Source of the DNA: Hyphomicrobiales bacterium
GTDB taxonomy: Bacteria; Pseudomonadota; Alphaproteobacteria; Rhizobiales; Rhizobiaceae
Reading direction: 5' to 3'
NCBI GenBank assembly: GCA_017305835.1
Contig: JAFKJY010000068.1
Span: 1-53,898, forward strand
DNA length: 53,898 nt
Within the stretch, counting starts at the first letter, position 1. Every line of letters begins with the position of its first letter. Made by a program: the position numbers and the translations under genes. The notes under the pieces are model-generated. The model did not search any database, was not told where the DNA came from, and saw only the letters and a list, made by a program, of their open reading frames with translations. Shown here piece after piece: positions 18,628 through 28,159 of this stretch.

Positions 18628-19566
18628 GTAGCCGCCCTTGATGAGGAAGAGCAGCGCCGTGACCGTTGCGACCGACAGCACGGTGGTGACGAGGATGCTG
18701 GCCGAGGCGCGCTCGACCCAGACGCCGTATTGCTGGCCGATGACGAAGACGTTAGTGGCCGTCGGCAGCGAGGCGAGCAGCACGGCCGAGAACACCCAGG
18801 CCGGGTCGAAATTGCCGACGAGGCTCAGGATCACGTAGCAGAGCGCCGGGTGGACGACGAGCTTGAGCACGGCGATCAGGCCGATCTCGCGCGGCATCCG
18901 CTTCAGCGGCCGCAGCGCCAGCGTCACGCCCATGGCGAAAAGCGCGCAGGGCGCGGCCGCACGGGCGAGGTAGTCGAGCATCGTCGCGAGCGCGGTGGGC
19001 GGGCGCACATGCAGGGCAGCCGCGGCGACGCCGATCGCGGTGGCGATGATGAAGGGATGCAGCGCGATCTTCCTGACCACGCCGAGCGCGAGCTGGCCCG
19101 CGCCACCGCGCTCGTCGCCAGCCAGCGCCATCATCAGCGGCGCGACGGCGAAGTGCATGATGTTCTCGAAGCAGAAGATCAGCGCGACCGGGACCGCCGC
19201 CTCCTCGCCGAAGGCGAGCAGGGCAAGCCCCGGCCCCATGTAGCCGATGTTGCCGTAGGCCGCCGCCAGCCCCTTGATCGTGCTCTCGGCGATCTCGCCG
19301 CGATTGGTCAGCACGGAGAAGACGAACATCGCCGAGAAGACGAGATAGGTCGCCAGCACCGAGCCGAAGATGTAGCCCATCTCGGTCAGCTTCTCGATCG
19401 GCGTCCGCGACAGGAGCTGGAAGAACAGGCAGGGCAGCGCGACGTAGATGACGAAGGTGTTCATCCAGCCCAGCGCCTCGACGGGCTGGCGGGTGATCCG
19501 CGCCACGGCGAATCCCAGGAAGATCATGCCGAAGAACGGCAGAACGAGGCCGATGATGTCAGACAT
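18604..19566 (-). CDS. AEC family transporter (auxin efflux carrier type)
   Basis: This 320-residue integral membrane protein has about ten hydrophobic segments with the two-repeat layout of the AEC family: an N-terminal VLPFFGMIFLGFAVARI half and a C-terminal half with LASLPTATNVFVIGQQYG. Bacterial members carry small carboxylates such as malate or malonate, or amino acids; the substrate here is unknown. The ATG at 19566 is used. The last 24 bases overlap the end of the convergent UbiH-type gene. It is divergent from hspQ, with a 108-base shared upstream region. Confidence 0.85.
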   Translation of the reverse strand: MSDIIGLVLPFFGMIFLGFAVARITRQPVEALGWMNTFVIYVALPCLFFQLLSRTPIEKLTEMGYIFGSVLATYLVFSAMFVFSVLTNRGEIAESTIKGLAAAYGNIGYMGPGLALLAFGEEAAVPVALIFCFENIMHFAVAPLMMALAGDERGGAGQLALGVVRKIALHPFIIATAIGVAAAALHVRPPTALATMLDYLARAAAPCALFAMGVTLALRPLKRMPREIGLIAVLKLVVHPALCYVILSLVGNFDPAWVFSAVLLASLPTATNVFVIGQQYGVWVERASASILVTTVLSVATVTALLFLIKGGYLPPDLFP

Positions 19567-19626
19567 TGCCGTCAAGCCGCTAGCCCGCGCATGCGGCGCG
19601 CGTCAAGCATACCGGGCGCTTTGGGA

Positions 19627-19655
19627 TTGAATTGGCAGCGTGCTTGCGCCACATA
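19627..19655 (+). promoter_or_regulatory. Candidate promoter for hspQ
   Basis: TTGAAT (19627-19632) and CACATA (19650-19655) are separated by 17 bases and lie about 20 bases upstream of the hspQ ATG. The -35 is good and the -10 moderate. No heat-shock (RpoH-type) CTTGAA/CCCAT pair was recognised. Confidence 0.45.
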
Positions 19656-19674
19656 GGGCGCGGGGTAGAGATCG

Positions 19675-20010
19675 ATGGAACGCAGCATCAAGACGGCACG
19701 ATTCAGGATCGGCCAGGTGGTCCGCCACCGGCTGTTCCCCTTCCGTGGCGTCATCTTCGATGTCGATCCGGAATTCGCCAACACCGAGGAATGGTACCAG
19801 GCGATCCCGGCCGAGGTGCGGCCGCGCAAGGACCAGCCCTTCTACCACCTGCTCGCCGAGAATGCGGAGACGGAATACATCGCCTACGTCTCGGAGCAGA
19901 ACCTGCTCGAGGACGAGTCGGGCGAGCCGATCCGCCATCCGCAGGTGGCCGAGATGTTCATGGTGAGCGACGACGGCCGCTACCGGCCGAAGGCCACGGC
20001 GCGGCACTGA
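19675..20010 (+). CDS. hspQ: Heat shock protein HspQ (YccV, hemimethylated-DNA-binding family)
   Basis: This 111-residue protein begins MERSIKTARFRIGQVVRHRL and continues with FPFRGVIFDVDPEF and YHLLAEN, the family core. In Escherichia coli, HspQ binds hemimethylated oriC DNA and modulates Lon protease specificity. In alphaproteobacteria it is usually a single cytoplasmic gene. It has its own upstream region, divergent from the AEC transporter, and ends before a strong bidirectional terminator shared with the IalB-type gene. Confidence 0.92.
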   Translation: MERSIKTARFRIGQVVRHRLFPFRGVIFDVDPEFANTEEWYQAIPAEVRPRKDQPFYHLLAENAETEYIAYVSEQNLLEDESGEPIRHPQVAEMFMVSDDGRYRPKATARH

Positions 20011-20051
20011 CGCGGCGCATTTCCGCCTTCCCGCAAGCGGACGGCACAACG

Positions 20052-20079
20052 AAAAAGGCGGGCCGAAGCCCGCCTTTTT
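20052..20079. terminator. Bidirectional rho-independent terminator
   Basis: AAAAAGGCGGGC (20052-20063), a CGAA loop and GCCCGCCTTTTT (20068-20079) form a perfect hairpin with T runs on both strands. It lies between the convergent hspQ and IalB-type genes and can stop transcription from both sides. Confidence 0.92.
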
Positions 20080-20104
20080 GATATTCGAAGCGTCGCGAAG
20101 CGGA

Positions 20105-20740
20105 CTATTCGGACTTCTTGGAAGCGTCCTGCGCGTCCTGCAGGCGCTTGCTGAAGTTCTCGGTGTTGCGCTTGACGAAATCCTGGACCTGCTGGTTCTT
20201 CTCGTCGAGGTCATTCTGCTGCAGCGCCGGGCCGTCGAAGGCGGCGGTGAAGCCCGCCAGCGTCATCGGCATCGGGTTCGGCTGGTTCTGGAAGTTGACC
20301 GACGTCGCGGTGATCTGCTGGCCCTTCTTGAGGGCGTTGACGAGATCGTCGGTCAGAGGAGCCTCGGCGATGCAGGTATCCGGCATGCAGTACTTGTAGT
20401 CGAGCTTGCGCGGCTGGTTGTTGTCGATCTGGAGCTGGATGCCGGCGGGCACCAGCCGGCCGAGCGGCACGGTGATCTGGATGACCTTCTGGTTCACCTT
20501 GCCGCTGAGCTGCATCAGGTTGACCGAGCCGATGATCTGGCCGGTCGAGGCGATGACGCGGTACTGGACGTTGCACATGTCGACGTCCGCCTGCTTGGTG
20601 CAGGCCTTGAACCAGCCCTGCGGAAGCTGCGATTGCGACTGCTCCTGGGCCGCGCCCTGCGCCACGCCTGCTGCGAACATGGCGGCCGCGCCGGCGCCGA
20701 TCAGCGTGAGGCGCCCGGCAATCATCTTCAGCGTTGTCAT
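20105..20740 (-). CDS. Invasion-associated locus B (IalB) family protein
   Basis: This 211-residue exported protein has a signal peptide (hydrophobic GRLTLIGAGAAAMFAAGVAQ, cleavage in the early 30s) and the IalB domain: WFKACTKQADVDMCNVQYR, then PLGRLVPAGIQLQID and DYKYCMPDTCIAEAPL. Paired cysteines around these segments probably form disulfides in the periplasm. The C-terminal ~35 residues are polar and helical. The family was named for Bartonella erythrocyte invasion, but it is widespread in non-pathogenic Rhizobiales, where its role is unclear. It ends just before the bidirectional terminator. Confidence 0.87.
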   Translation of the reverse strand: MTTLKMIAGRLTLIGAGAAAMFAAGVAQGAAQEQSQSQLPQGWFKACTKQADVDMCNVQYRVIASTGQIIGSVNLMQLSGKVNQKVIQITVPLGRLVPAGIQLQIDNNQPRKLDYKYCMPDTCIAEAPLTDDLVNALKKGQQITATSVNFQNQPNPMPMTLAGFTAAFDGPALQQNDLDEKNQQVQDFVKRNTENFSKRLQDAQDASKKSE

Positions 20741-20979
20741 CCTAACCCAATCCTCTCAAAATCCCGTTCCGGCGAGCATTTGCCGCAGTCAGGCGCTAGG
20801 TGTCGGCGAAATGCGGCAACAGCATGACTGCCGCGCTGTACACCGCGAGGTGGTGCGAATCCAGCCCGATCGCGCGGCGCCCGGCAAAAACCTCGCGTCA
20901 TGGGTAATGGCGGAGCGCCATGCTACAAATCGGCCGACTCGACGGCCCGCATGGGTGTCCCACTGAAACGGAGTCCCCG

Positions 20980-22806
20980 TTGAAACGACTGGCAGCAGCC
21001 TTTCTCGCGTCGTTCCTCGCCGGCTGCGGCCTGGCGGCGGCACAGCCCGTCCACGGCATCGCCATGCATGGCGATCCGGCGCTGCCGGCGAACTACGACC
21101 ACCTGCCCTATGCCAATCCCGACGCGCCGAAGGGCGGCGAGATCACCTATTGCGTCGTCGGCACCTTCGACAACCTGAACCCCTTCATCATCAAGAGCCT
21201 GCGCACGACGGCGCGCGGCATGATGGACACGATCTTCGGCAATTTCGTCTTCGAGCCGCTGATGACGCGCAATGCCGACGAGCCGTTCGGCCTCTACGGG
21301 CTGCTGGCCGAATCGGTCGAGATGCCGGAGGACCGGAGCTGGATCGAGTTCCACCTCAACCCGCAGGCGAAATGGTCCGACGGCCAGCCGGTGACGCCCG
21401 AGGACGTGCTGTTCACCTACGACGTGTTCACCGCCAAGGGCCGGCCGCCCTACAGCGACCGGATGGCGCGCATCGCCAAGCTGGAAAAGACCGGCGAGCA
21501 CAGCGTCAAGTTCACCTTCAACGAGAAGGCGGACCGCGAATTCCCGCTGATCGTGGCGCTGACGCCGATCGTGCCGGCGCACGCCTTCGACAAGGAGACG
21601 TTCGACCAGACCACGCTCAAGCCGCTGATCGGCTCCGGTCCCTACATCGTCGACAAGGTGGTGCCGGGCGAGCGGATCTCGTTCCGCCGCAACCCGGACT
21701 ACTGGGGCCGCGACGTGCCCGCCAAACGCGGCTTCGACAATTACGACCGCGTCGACATCCTCTATTTCCTCAACGCCAACTCGCAGTTCGAGGCGTTCAA
21801 GAAGGGGCTGTGCTCGGCCTATGCCGGCTCGCAATATACCGGCATGGGGCCGCTGCAGGCCGAACGCGAGTTCGACTTCCCGGCCGCCAGGGAAGGCAAG
21901 GTGGTCGTGCGCCAGTTCGAGCTCGGCATCCCGCCGGTGGTGACGGGCTTCCTGTTCAACACGCGGCTGCCGAAATTCTCCGATCCCGTGGTTCGGCGCG
22001 CGCTCGCCATGCTCTACGACTTCGAGTGGGCCAACACTAACCTGTTCGGCGGCAAGTTCACCCGCACCACGAGCTACTGGCAGGGATCGGAGCTGTCCGC
22101 GCTCGGCCATCCGGCGAGCGAAGCGGAAAAGAAGCTGCTGGCCCCCTTCCCCGGCCGCGTGCCGCCGGACGTGATGGACGGGACGTGGCGCCCGCCGGTC
22201 ACCGACGGCTCCGGCCAGGACCGCAAGGTGCTGCGCGCCGCGCTCGATCTCTTCCAGAGCGCCGGCTACCACATCGACGGCGGCGCCATGCGCGACAAGG
22301 CGGGCAACCCGCTCGGGTTCGAGATCCTGACCTCAAGCCAGGAGGAGGAGCGCCTCGCCGCGCTCTACCAGCGCACCCTCGGCAAGCTCGGCATCGCGGC
22401 GAGCATCCGCGCGCTCGACGGCGACCAGATCCAGTCGCGCAAGCAGCGCTTCGACTTCGAGGTGCTGATCGGCGCCGGCGGCTTCAACAATTCGCTGTCG
22501 CCCGGCTTCGAGCAGATCGGCCGATGGGGTTCGGAAGCGGCCAATGTCGAGGGTTCGTTCAACCTCGCGGGCGTGGCGGACCCGGCCATCGACGCGGCGA
22601 TCGAGGCGATGCTCAACGCGCGCGCCAAGGACGACTACGTGGCGGCGGTGCGCGTCCTCGACCGGCTGCTGATCTCCGGCGCCTACATGGTCACCATGCA
22701 GCACGCCGCCGGCCAGTGGATCGCCTACTGGACCTATCTGGAGCACCCGGACAGGACGCCGCTGTTCGGCTACCAGCTCGCGACGTGGTGGCGGAAGAAG
22801 GATTGA
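20980..22806 (+). CDS. Family 5 extracellular solute-binding protein (YejA-like)
   Basis: This 608-residue periplasmic protein resembles the oligopeptide/microcin C-type binding protein YejA: HGIAMHGDPALPANYDHLPY, then PDAPKGGEITYCVVGTFDNL. The best start is a TTG at 20980, which gives a signal peptide (MKRLAAAFLASFLAGC), preceded by GAAACGGAG as ribosome binding site. An in-frame ATG at 20920 would place 20 polar residues before it. A Cys in LAGCGLAAA might be lipidated, but Sec cleavage at AAA-Q is equally likely. No permease or ATPase gene is adjacent, so it must use a transporter encoded elsewhere. Confidence 0.85.
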   Translation: MKRLAAAFLASFLAGCGLAAAQPVHGIAMHGDPALPANYDHLPYANPDAPKGGEITYCVVGTFDNLNPFIIKSLRTTARGMMDTIFGNFVFEPLMTRNADEPFGLYGLLAESVEMPEDRSWIEFHLNPQAKWSDGQPVTPEDVLFTYDVFTAKGRPPYSDRMARIAKLEKTGEHSVKFTFNEKADREFPLIVALTPIVPAHAFDKETFDQTTLKPLIGSGPYIVDKVVPGERISFRRNPDYWGRDVPAKRGFDNYDRVDILYFLNANSQFEAFKKGLCSAYAGSQYTGMGPLQAEREFDFPAAREGKVVVRQFELGIPPVVTGFLFNTRLPKFSDPVVRRALAMLYDFEWANTNLFGGKFTRTTSYWQGSELSALGHPASEAEKKLLAPFPGRVPPDVMDGTWRPPVTDGSGQDRKVLRAALDLFQSAGYHIDGGAMRDKAGNPLGFEILTSSQEEERLAALYQRTLGKLGIAASIRALDGDQIQSRKQRFDFEVLIGAGGFNNSLSPGFEQIGRWGSEAANVEGSFNLAGVADPAIDAAIEAMLNARAKDDYVAAVRVLDRLLISGAYMVTMQHAAGQWIAYWTYLEHPDRTPLFGYQLATWWRKKD

Positions 22807-22817
22807 GGAGAAGGCCA

Positions 22818-23492
22818 ATGGCAAAAACCGCCCCGATCACCATCGACGTCGTCTCCGACGCCGTCTGCCCGTGGTGCTATCTCGGCCAGAAGCGCCTCGA
22901 CCAGGCGCTGGCAGCGGCCCCGGAGGTCGAGGCCAGCGTGCGCTGGCGCCCCTACCAGCTCGACCCGACCATTCCGGCCGACGGCCTGGACCGCAAGGCC
23001 TATATGGAGGCGAAGTTCGGCAATAGCGGGCGCCTGCAGGCCGCGCACGACCGCCTGGGCGAGCTCGGCCGCGACGCGGGAATTGCCTTCGCCTTCGACC
23101 GGATCGAGAGGTCGCCCAACACGCTCGACGCCCATCGCCTGATCCGCTGGGCCGGCGGCAGCGACGAGGCTGCGCAAGGCAGGATCGTGCGGCGGCTGTT
23201 CAAGGCCTATTTCGAGGAAGGCCGCGACATCGGCAGCCACGAGGTGCTGACCGAGCTGGCCTGCGAGGCGGGCATGGATGCGGCGCTGGTGGAAACGCTG
23301 CTCGCGACCGACGCCGACCGCGACGCGGTGCGCGCCGAGATCGAGACGGCCTCGCGCATGGGCGTGACAGGCGTGCCCTGCTTCCTGCTCGACGGGCGCT
23401 ATGCCGTGGTCGGGGCGCAGGATACGGCCGTGCTCGCCGACGCGATCCGGCGCGTGGCGCAGGCGAAGGCCAGCGGCGAGACGCTGGCCTGA
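22818..23492 (+). CDS. DsbA family oxidoreductase (FrnE-like)
   Basis: This 224-residue protein is a thioredoxin-fold dithiol oxidoreductase. The active site CPWC is at C17-C20 (SDAVCPWCYLGQKRLDQAL), and the cis-Pro loop is visible in MGVTGVPCFLLDGRYAV. There is no signal peptide, so it acts in the cytoplasm as FrnE/2-hydroxychromene isomerase-like DsbA proteins do; a role in disulfide repair or polyketide-type isomerisation is possible. It starts 11 bases after the solute-binding protein stop and has a GGAGAAGG ribosome binding site, so it is probably cotranscribed. Confidence 0.87.
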   Translation: MAKTAPITIDVVSDAVCPWCYLGQKRLDQALAAAPEVEASVRWRPYQLDPTIPADGLDRKAYMEAKFGNSGRLQAAHDRLGELGRDAGIAFAFDRIERSPNTLDAHRLIRWAGGSDEAAQGRIVRRLFKAYFEEGRDIGSHEVLTELACEAGMDAALVETLLATDADRDAVRAEIETASRMGVTGVPCFLLDGRYAVVGAQDTAVLADAIRRVAQAKASGETLA

Positions 23493-23497
23493 GGGCC

Positions 23498-23713
23498 TCA
23501 GCCCTTCCTTGTCTTCTTCTTTTTCGCGGCGGGCGCGGGCTTGTCGATCGCCTCGATCGCCAGCCGCGCGGCGCGCAGGCGCTGCGTCTTGGCCTCGCGG
23601 GCGGACGCTTCGCTGTCGATGATCTCCCGCGCGGCGCGGGTCGTGGTGTCGGCCTTGGTCTCCTGCCTTGACGGCTTGAGCTTGAAGACGGCGGCCGCCG
23701 ATGTCTCATCCAT
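23498..23713 (-). CDS. Small conserved hypothetical protein with Lys-rich tail
   Basis: This 71-residue protein begins MDETSAAAVFKLKPSRQETK, continues through a helical segment and ends AKKKKTRKG. Nothing in it matches a domain I know with confidence. The basic tail suggests nucleic-acid or membrane contact. The ATG at 23713 has GAGTAG nearby upstream; a longer frame upstream overlaps the cspA terminator and looks non-coding. It lies downstream of cspA on the same strand, separated by that terminator, and converges on the FrnE-like gene with a 5-base gap. Confidence 0.6.
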   Translation of the reverse strand: MDETSAAAVFKLKPSRQETKADTTTRAAREIIDSEASAREAKTQRLRAARLAIEAIDKPAPAAKKKKTRKG

Positions 23714-23734
23714 GGGTGCTACTCCTCGAAAACG

Positions 23735-23760
23735 AAAAAGGCCGGGATTCCCCGACCTTC
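23735..23760 (-). terminator. Probable terminator of cspA
   Basis: Read on the minus strand, AAGGTCGGG and CCCGGCCTT pair around a short loop with one mismatch, followed by TTTTCGTTTTC. It lies about 60 bases after the cspA stop. Confidence 0.6.
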
Positions 23761-23821
23761 TCCTGAACGCCTCGATGGCCAGTGCCAGTACATCCGTGGT
23801 CAAAGACCAGAAGCGTTGTCC

Positions 23822-24031
23822 TTATGCGGCCTGAAGATTCTCGGCCGCGTTCTTGCCGCTGCGGCGGTCCTGCACCAAGTCGAAGTTGACCTTCTGGCCC
23901 TCGACGAGGGTGCGCATGCCGGCGCGCTCGACGGCGGAGATGTGAACGAACACGTCCGGCTGTCCGCCGCCCTGCTCGATGAAGCCGAAGCCCTTGGTGG
24001 CGTTGAAAAACTTTACGGTTCCGGTGCTCAT
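23822..24031 (-). CDS. cspA: Cold shock protein
   Basis: This 69-residue OB-fold protein has both RNA-binding motifs: RNP1 KGFGFI at 13-18 and RNP2 DVFVHI at 26-31. It begins [14 protein letters not shown], a standard alphaproteobacterial Csp. It binds single-stranded RNA and acts as an RNA chaperone. The gap upstream to mfd is 257 bases, enough for the long structured 5' leader that often controls cspA translation; the leader cannot be delimited here. A GAAAGGAAAATCGCT stretch before the ATG holds the ribosome binding site. Confidence 0.93.
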   Translation of the reverse strand: MSTGTVKFFNATKGFGFIEQGGGQPDVFVHISAVERAGMRTLVEGQKVNFDLVQDRRSGKNAAENLQAA

Positions 24032-24230
24032 AGCGATTTTCCTTTCAAATCGGCATAGATCGTCGCCGTCTGGCCTCGTGCCAAACGTCGTAGTCGTTCG
24101 AAATTGAGAAGGAAGATCGTCGGAGCGCCGTGGCGCGGTAACAAAGTTCGTCAACAAGTTCGATGGCACATACATAGTGCAAGATCGCGCCGAATACAAG
24201 GCTTCGCGCGGATCGCCTTGCCGGACCGCC

Positions 24231-24254
24231 GAAAGCGGCCCGGATTCCGGGCCG
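24231..24254 (-). terminator. Probable terminator of mfd
   Basis: A perfect 8 bp stem, CGGCCCGG (24236-24243) and CCGGGCCG (24247-24254), with a 3-base loop lies 35 bases after the mfd stop. On the minus strand it is followed only by CTTTC, so termination may be partial. Confidence 0.5.
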
Positions 24255-24288
24255 TTCCATTTCTGGAAAACGCGCTTCCTGCCGCGCC

Positions 24289-27200
24289 TCAGGCGGCCTG
24301 CTTGCCGATGAGCCGCACGAGCTGCGTGACCACCACGGCCGCGCCCGACAGGCGCTTCTCGGCCGTCGGCCAGTCGCGGATGAAGACCACGCTCTGGTCG
24401 GGCCGGATCTTGGCCAGCGAGCCCTGCTCGCCGATGAAGCGCACCAGCCCGGCCGGGTTTGGGAACTCGCGATGGCGGAAATGCAGCACGATGCCCTTCG
24501 GCCCGGCGTCGAGCTTCTCGACGTTGGCGCGCCGGCACAGCGCCTTGATGTAGACGATCTTGAGCAGGTGGCCGACCTCCTCCGGCATCGGGCCGAAGCG
24601 GTCGATCAGCTCGGCGCCGAAGGCGTCGATCTCCTCCGGCGTCTCCAGTTCGCCGATGCGGCGGTAGAGGCCGAGCCGGAGCTGGAGGTCCGGCACGTAT
24701 CCTTCCGGGATCATCACCGCCGTGCCGACGGTGATCTGCGGCGACCAGCCGGCGCCTGCCGCCTCCGGCGCACCCTTCACCTCGGCCACAGCCTCCTCCA
24801 GCATCTGCTGGTAGAGCTCGTAGCCGACCTCCTTGATGTGGCCCGACTGCTCCTCGCCGAGCAGGTTGCCGGCGCCGCGGATGTCGAGGTCGTGGCTGGC
24901 GAGCTGGAAGCCGGCGCCGAGCGAATCGAGCGATTGCAGCACCTTGAGCCGCCGCTCGGCGGTCGCCGTCAGCTTCTTCTTGGCCGGGAGCGTGAACAGC
25001 GCATAGGCGCGCAGCTTGGAGCGCCCAACCCTGCCCCGCAACTGGTAGAGCTGGGCCAGCCCGAACATGTCGGCGCGGTGCACGATCAGCGTGTTGGCGG
25101 TCGGGATGTCGAGGCCCGATTCCACGATCGTGGTCGACAGCAGCACGTCGTACTGGCCGTCGTAGAAGGCGTTCATGATGTCGTCCAGCTCGCCCGGCGG
25201 GAGCTGGCCGTGGGCGGTGGCGACCTTCAGCTCCGGCACCTGCGCGGCGAGGAACTCGCGCACGTCGGCGAGGTCCGAGATGCGCGGCACGACGTAAAAA
25301 CTCTGGCCGCCGCGGTAGCGCTCGCGCAGCAGCGTCTCGCGGATGACCAGCGGATCGAAGGGCGAGATGAAGGTGCGCACGGCCATGCGGTCGACCGGCG
25401 GGGTGGCGATCAGCGACAGCTCGCGCACGCCGGTGAGGGCGAGTTGCAGCGTGCGCGGGATCGGGGTCGCCGACAGCGTCAGCACGTGCACGTCGCTCTT
25501 CAGCTCCTTCAGCCGCTCCTTGTGCTTGACGCCGAAATGCTGCTCCTCGTCGACGATCAGCAGGCCGAGATTGCGGAAGCTGACGGAGGAGCCGAGCAGC
25601 GCGTGGGTGCCGACCACGATGTCGACCGTGCCGTCGGCAAGCCCCTTTTTCGTGTCTGCCAGCTCTTTGGCGTTGACCAGCCGCGAGGCCTGGCGCACGC
25701 GCACCGGCAGGCCGGCGAAGCGCTGCGAAAACGTCTTGAAGTGCTGGCGCGACAGAAGCGTGGTGGGCACCACGACAGCCACCTGCAGGCCACCCATGAC
25801 GGCGATGAAGGCGGCGCGCAGCGCGACCTCGGTCTTGCCGAAGCCGACGTCGCCGCAGACCAGCCGGTCCATCGGCCGGCCGGCGGAGAGGTCGTCGAAG
25901 ACGGCGTCGATCGCGCTCTGCTGGTCCTCGGTCTCGTCATAGGGGAAACGCGCGGCGAACTCGCCGTAGAGGCCTTCCGGCGGGGTAAGCGCCGGCGCGC
26001 CGCGCATCTGGCGCTCGGCCGCGACGCGGATCAGGTCGCCCGCCATGTCGAGCAGGCGCTTCTTCAGCCGCGCCTTGCGTGCCTGCCAGGCGCCGCCGCC
26101 GAGCTTGTCGAGCGCGGCTTCGGCCGAATCCGTGCCGTAGCGCGACAAAAGCTCGATGTTCTCGACCGGCAGATAGAGCTTGTCGTCGCCGGCATAGTGG
26201 ATTTCGAGGCAGTCGTGCGGCGCGCCGGCCGCCTGAATCGTCTTCAGCCCGACGAAGCGGCCGATGCCGTGATCGGCATGGACGACGATGTCGCCGGCCG
26301 CCAGCCCCGCCACCTCGGAGATGAAGTTGGCGGCGCGGCGCTTGCGGGCGCGCCGCACCAGCCGATCACCGAGGATGTCCTGCTCGGCCACGACGGCGAG
26401 CCTCGCCGTCTCGAAGCCGGCTTCCAGCGGCAGCACGGCGAGGCCCACCTCCTGCGCGCCCAGCCCTTCGAGCGCGGCGAGCGTGGCCACCCGGCGCGTG
26501 CCGCCGAGATGGTGCTCGTCGAGGATCTGCGACAGCCGGTCGAGCGAGCCCTCGCTCCAGCCGGCGACCAGCACGCGCTTGCCTCCACGCAACTGCGCGA
26601 TGTGCTCGACGGCCTTGTCGAAGACGTTGACGTTGGGGTCGGCGCGCTCGGCGGCGAAGCTGCGGCCGGCCCGTGCGCCGGCATGGCGGACCGTGACGGT
26701 CTCGCCTTCCGGCGTGTCGAAGGCAGAAGAGTTCACGGTGAGCCGGCCGGCGTCGGCGCGGTCGATCTCCTCGGGCGACATGTAGAGCAGGCCCGGAGCC
26801 ACCGGCTTGTAGGGCACCGTCTCGGCGAGGCCCGCCCCCGACGACTGGCGCTGGCGCGCCTCGTAGTGGTCGAGGATCAGGCGGTGGCGTTCGCCAATCG
26901 CCTCGTGGGCGAGATGATCGAAGACCATCGGCGCGTCCGGCAGGTAGTCGAAGATCGTCTCCAGCCGCTCGTGGAAGAAGGGCAGCCAGTGCTCCATGCC
27001 GGCGAAGCGGCGACCCTCGCTGATCGCCGTGTACAGCGCGTCGTCCCGCGCGGGCGCGCCGAAGGCGTCGATATAGGCGCGGCGGAAGCGGCTGATCGAA
27101 TCGGGCGTCAGCCACACCTCGCTCATGGCGTTGAGGGCGATCTCGCTGCGCTGTCCGGTCGTGCGCTGGGTGGCGGCGTCGAAGGCGCGGATCGATTCGA

Positions 27201-27786
27201 GCGTGTCGCCGAAGAAGTCGAGCCGCAGCGGCTCGGCCGAGCCGGGCGCGAAGAGGTCGAGGATGCCGCCGCGCACGGCGTATTCGCCGACCTCGCGCAC
27301 GGTCGCCACCCGCTCGAAGCCGCGGCCCTCGAGACGAGCGACGAGCGCGTTCATGTCGACCTGATTGCCGGGCCGGGCCGAAAACATCTGCGCGACGATG
27401 CCCGCCGCCGGCGGCATGCGCTGCAGGAGCGCATTGACGGTGGTCAGCACCAGCGCAGGATGCGGCGCCTTGGCCAGCGCGGCCATCGCCGCCATGGCGT
27501 CGAGGCGGCGGGCGGCAGCCTCCGCGCCGGGCGAGACGCGATCATAGGGCAGGCAGTCCCAGCCCGGCAGCTCCAGCACCGGCAGCGAGGGCGCGGCGAA
27601 GGCGAGCGCCTCGCGCAGCGCCGGCAGGCGCTGTCCGTCGCGCAGCACGAAGACCAGCGGCCCGTTCGCCGCGATCTCGGCCTGGACCTGCGCCAGCGCG
27701 AAGGCCTCGTAGCCTTCGGCCACGCCGTCGACGGTGACGGCGCCCGTCCTGCCGGGCTTCAGCCCGAGGGATTCGATGAGCGGCAT
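24289..27786 (-). CDS. mfd: Transcription-repair coupling factor
   Basis: This 1165-residue ATP-driven translocase removes stalled RNA polymerase from damaged DNA and recruits UvrA. The order is the UvrB-like N-terminal region, the RNA polymerase-interacting domain, then a RecG-like motor with Walker [13 protein letters not shown], the DEEQHFGV motif II and [13 protein letters not shown], and a C-terminal TRCF domain. Length is normal. The ATG at 27786 ([12 protein letters not shown]) is chosen over an upstream in-frame one that runs into sdhE. It follows sdhE by 5 bases, so the two are almost certainly cotranscribed, and recG is divergent from them. The sdhE-mfd pair facing recG is conserved in rhizobia. 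Confidence 0.95.
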   Translation of the reverse strand: MPLIESLGLKPGRTGAVTVDGVAEGYEAFALAQVQAEIAANGPLVFVLRDGQRLPALREALAFAAPSLPVLELPGWDCLPYDRVSPGAEAAARRLDAMAAMAALAKAPHPALVLTTVNALLQRMPPAAGIVAQMFSARPGNQVDMNALVARLEGRGFERVATVREVGEYAVRGGILDLFAPGSAEPLRLDFFGDTLESIRAFDAATQRTTGQRSEIALNAMSEVWLTPDSISRFRRAYIDAFGAPARDDALYTAISEGRRFAGMEHWLPFFHERLETIFDYLPDAPMVFDHLAHEAIGERHRLILDHYEARQRQSSGAGLAETVPYKPVAPGLLYMSPEEIDRADAGRLTVNSSAFDTPEGETVTVRHAGARAGRSFAAERADPNVNVFDKAVEHIAQLRGGKRVLVAGWSEGSLDRLSQILDEHHLGGTRRVATLAALEGLGAQEVGLAVLPLEAGFETARLAVVAEQDILGDRLVRRARKRRAANFISEVAGLAAGDIVVHADHGIGRFVGLKTIQAAGAPHDCLEIHYAGDDKLYLPVENIELLSRYGTDSAEAALDKLGGGAWQARKARLKKRLLDMAGDLIRVAAERQMRGAPALTPPEGLYGEFAARFPYDETEDQQSAIDAVFDDLSAGRPMDRLVCGDVGFGKTEVALRAAFIAVMGGLQVAVVVPTTLLSRQHFKTFSQRFAGLPVRVRQASRLVNAKELADTKKGLADGTVDIVVGTHALLGSSVSFRNLGLLIVDEEQHFGVKHKERLKELKSDVHVLTLSATPIPRTLQLALTGVRELSLIATPPVDRMAVRTFISPFDPLVIRETLLRERYRGGQSFYVVPRISDLADVREFLAAQVPELKVATAHGQLPPGELDDIMNAFYDGQYDVLLSTTIVESGLDIPTANTLIVHRADMFGLAQLYQLRGRVGRSKLRAYALFTLPAKKKLTATAERRLKVLQSLDSLGAGFQLASHDLDIRGAGNLLGEEQSGHIKEVGYELYQQMLEEAVAEVKGAPEAAGAGWSPQITVGTAVMIPEGYVPDLQLRLGLYRRIGELETPEEIDAFGAELIDRFGPMPEEVGHLLKIVYIKALCRRANVEKLDAGPKGIVLHFRHREFPNPAGLVRFIGEQGSLAKIRPDQSVVFIRDWPTAEKRLSGAAVVVTQLVRLIGKQAA

Positions 27787-27791
27787 GATTG

Positions 27792-28070
27792 TCAGTCTGC
27801 GTTGCCCCGGCTGCGCGCGGCGATTCTGCGCAGGAGCGGTGTGTCGAATGCGGCGGGGACGGACGTACCGCCCGTCACCCATCCGAGCACGTCGGCGTCC
27901 GCCTCTTCCAGCAACGCCTCATATTGGTCCAGTTCCGGCACGGTCAAGCCGGCGGCGGCTTCGTCGGCGAAGGGGCCGAGTATCAGGTCGGCCTCGCGCG
28001 TCCCGCGGTGCCAGGAGCGGAAGCGCGCCCTGCGTCTGCGGGCCTCCAGCCGGTCGTGATCGTCGCTCAT
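27792..28070 (-). CDS. sdhE: Succinate dehydrogenase assembly factor (FAD assembly factor)
   Basis: This 92-residue protein of the SdhE/Sdh5 family promotes covalent attachment of FAD to succinate dehydrogenase. The essential RGxxE motif is R22-G23-T24-R25-E26 in HRGTREADLILGPF. The C-terminal ~20 residues are longer than in E. coli SdhE and Arg-rich, as is common in alphaproteobacteria. It is the first gene of an sdhE-mfd operon, 5 bases before mfd, and shares an 89-base region with divergent recG. Confidence 0.9.
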   Translation of the reverse strand: MSDDHDRLEARRRRARFRSWHRGTREADLILGPFADEAAAGLTVPELDQYEALLEEADADVLGWVTGGTSVPAAFDTPLLRRIAARSRGNAD

Positions 28071-28094
28071 GCCACCATTCCCTTGCTGGTGCGG

Positions 28095-28123
28095 CGTATA
28101 TCGCGGATGGGCCGGCCTGTCAG
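28095..28123 (-). promoter_or_regulatory. Candidate promoter of sdhE-mfd
   Basis: On the minus strand, CTGACA (28123-28118) and TATACG (28100-28095) are separated by exactly 17 bases and lie about 25 bases upstream of the sdhE ATG. Both boxes are close to the sigma-70 consensus. Confidence 0.55.
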
Positions 28124-28159
28124 CCTTGCGTCGCGCCGCGCCGGCCCTATGGTCGCGCC

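Noticed and set aside
24472..28059. A very long open frame antisense to mfd, and similar ones antisense to gyrA (47964-50915) and around glmU and the decarboxylase
   Set aside because: Their translations are Arg/Ala/Asp/His-rich with no domain features, as expected when GC-rich codons are read from the other strand. The real genes on the opposite strand have all their motifs.
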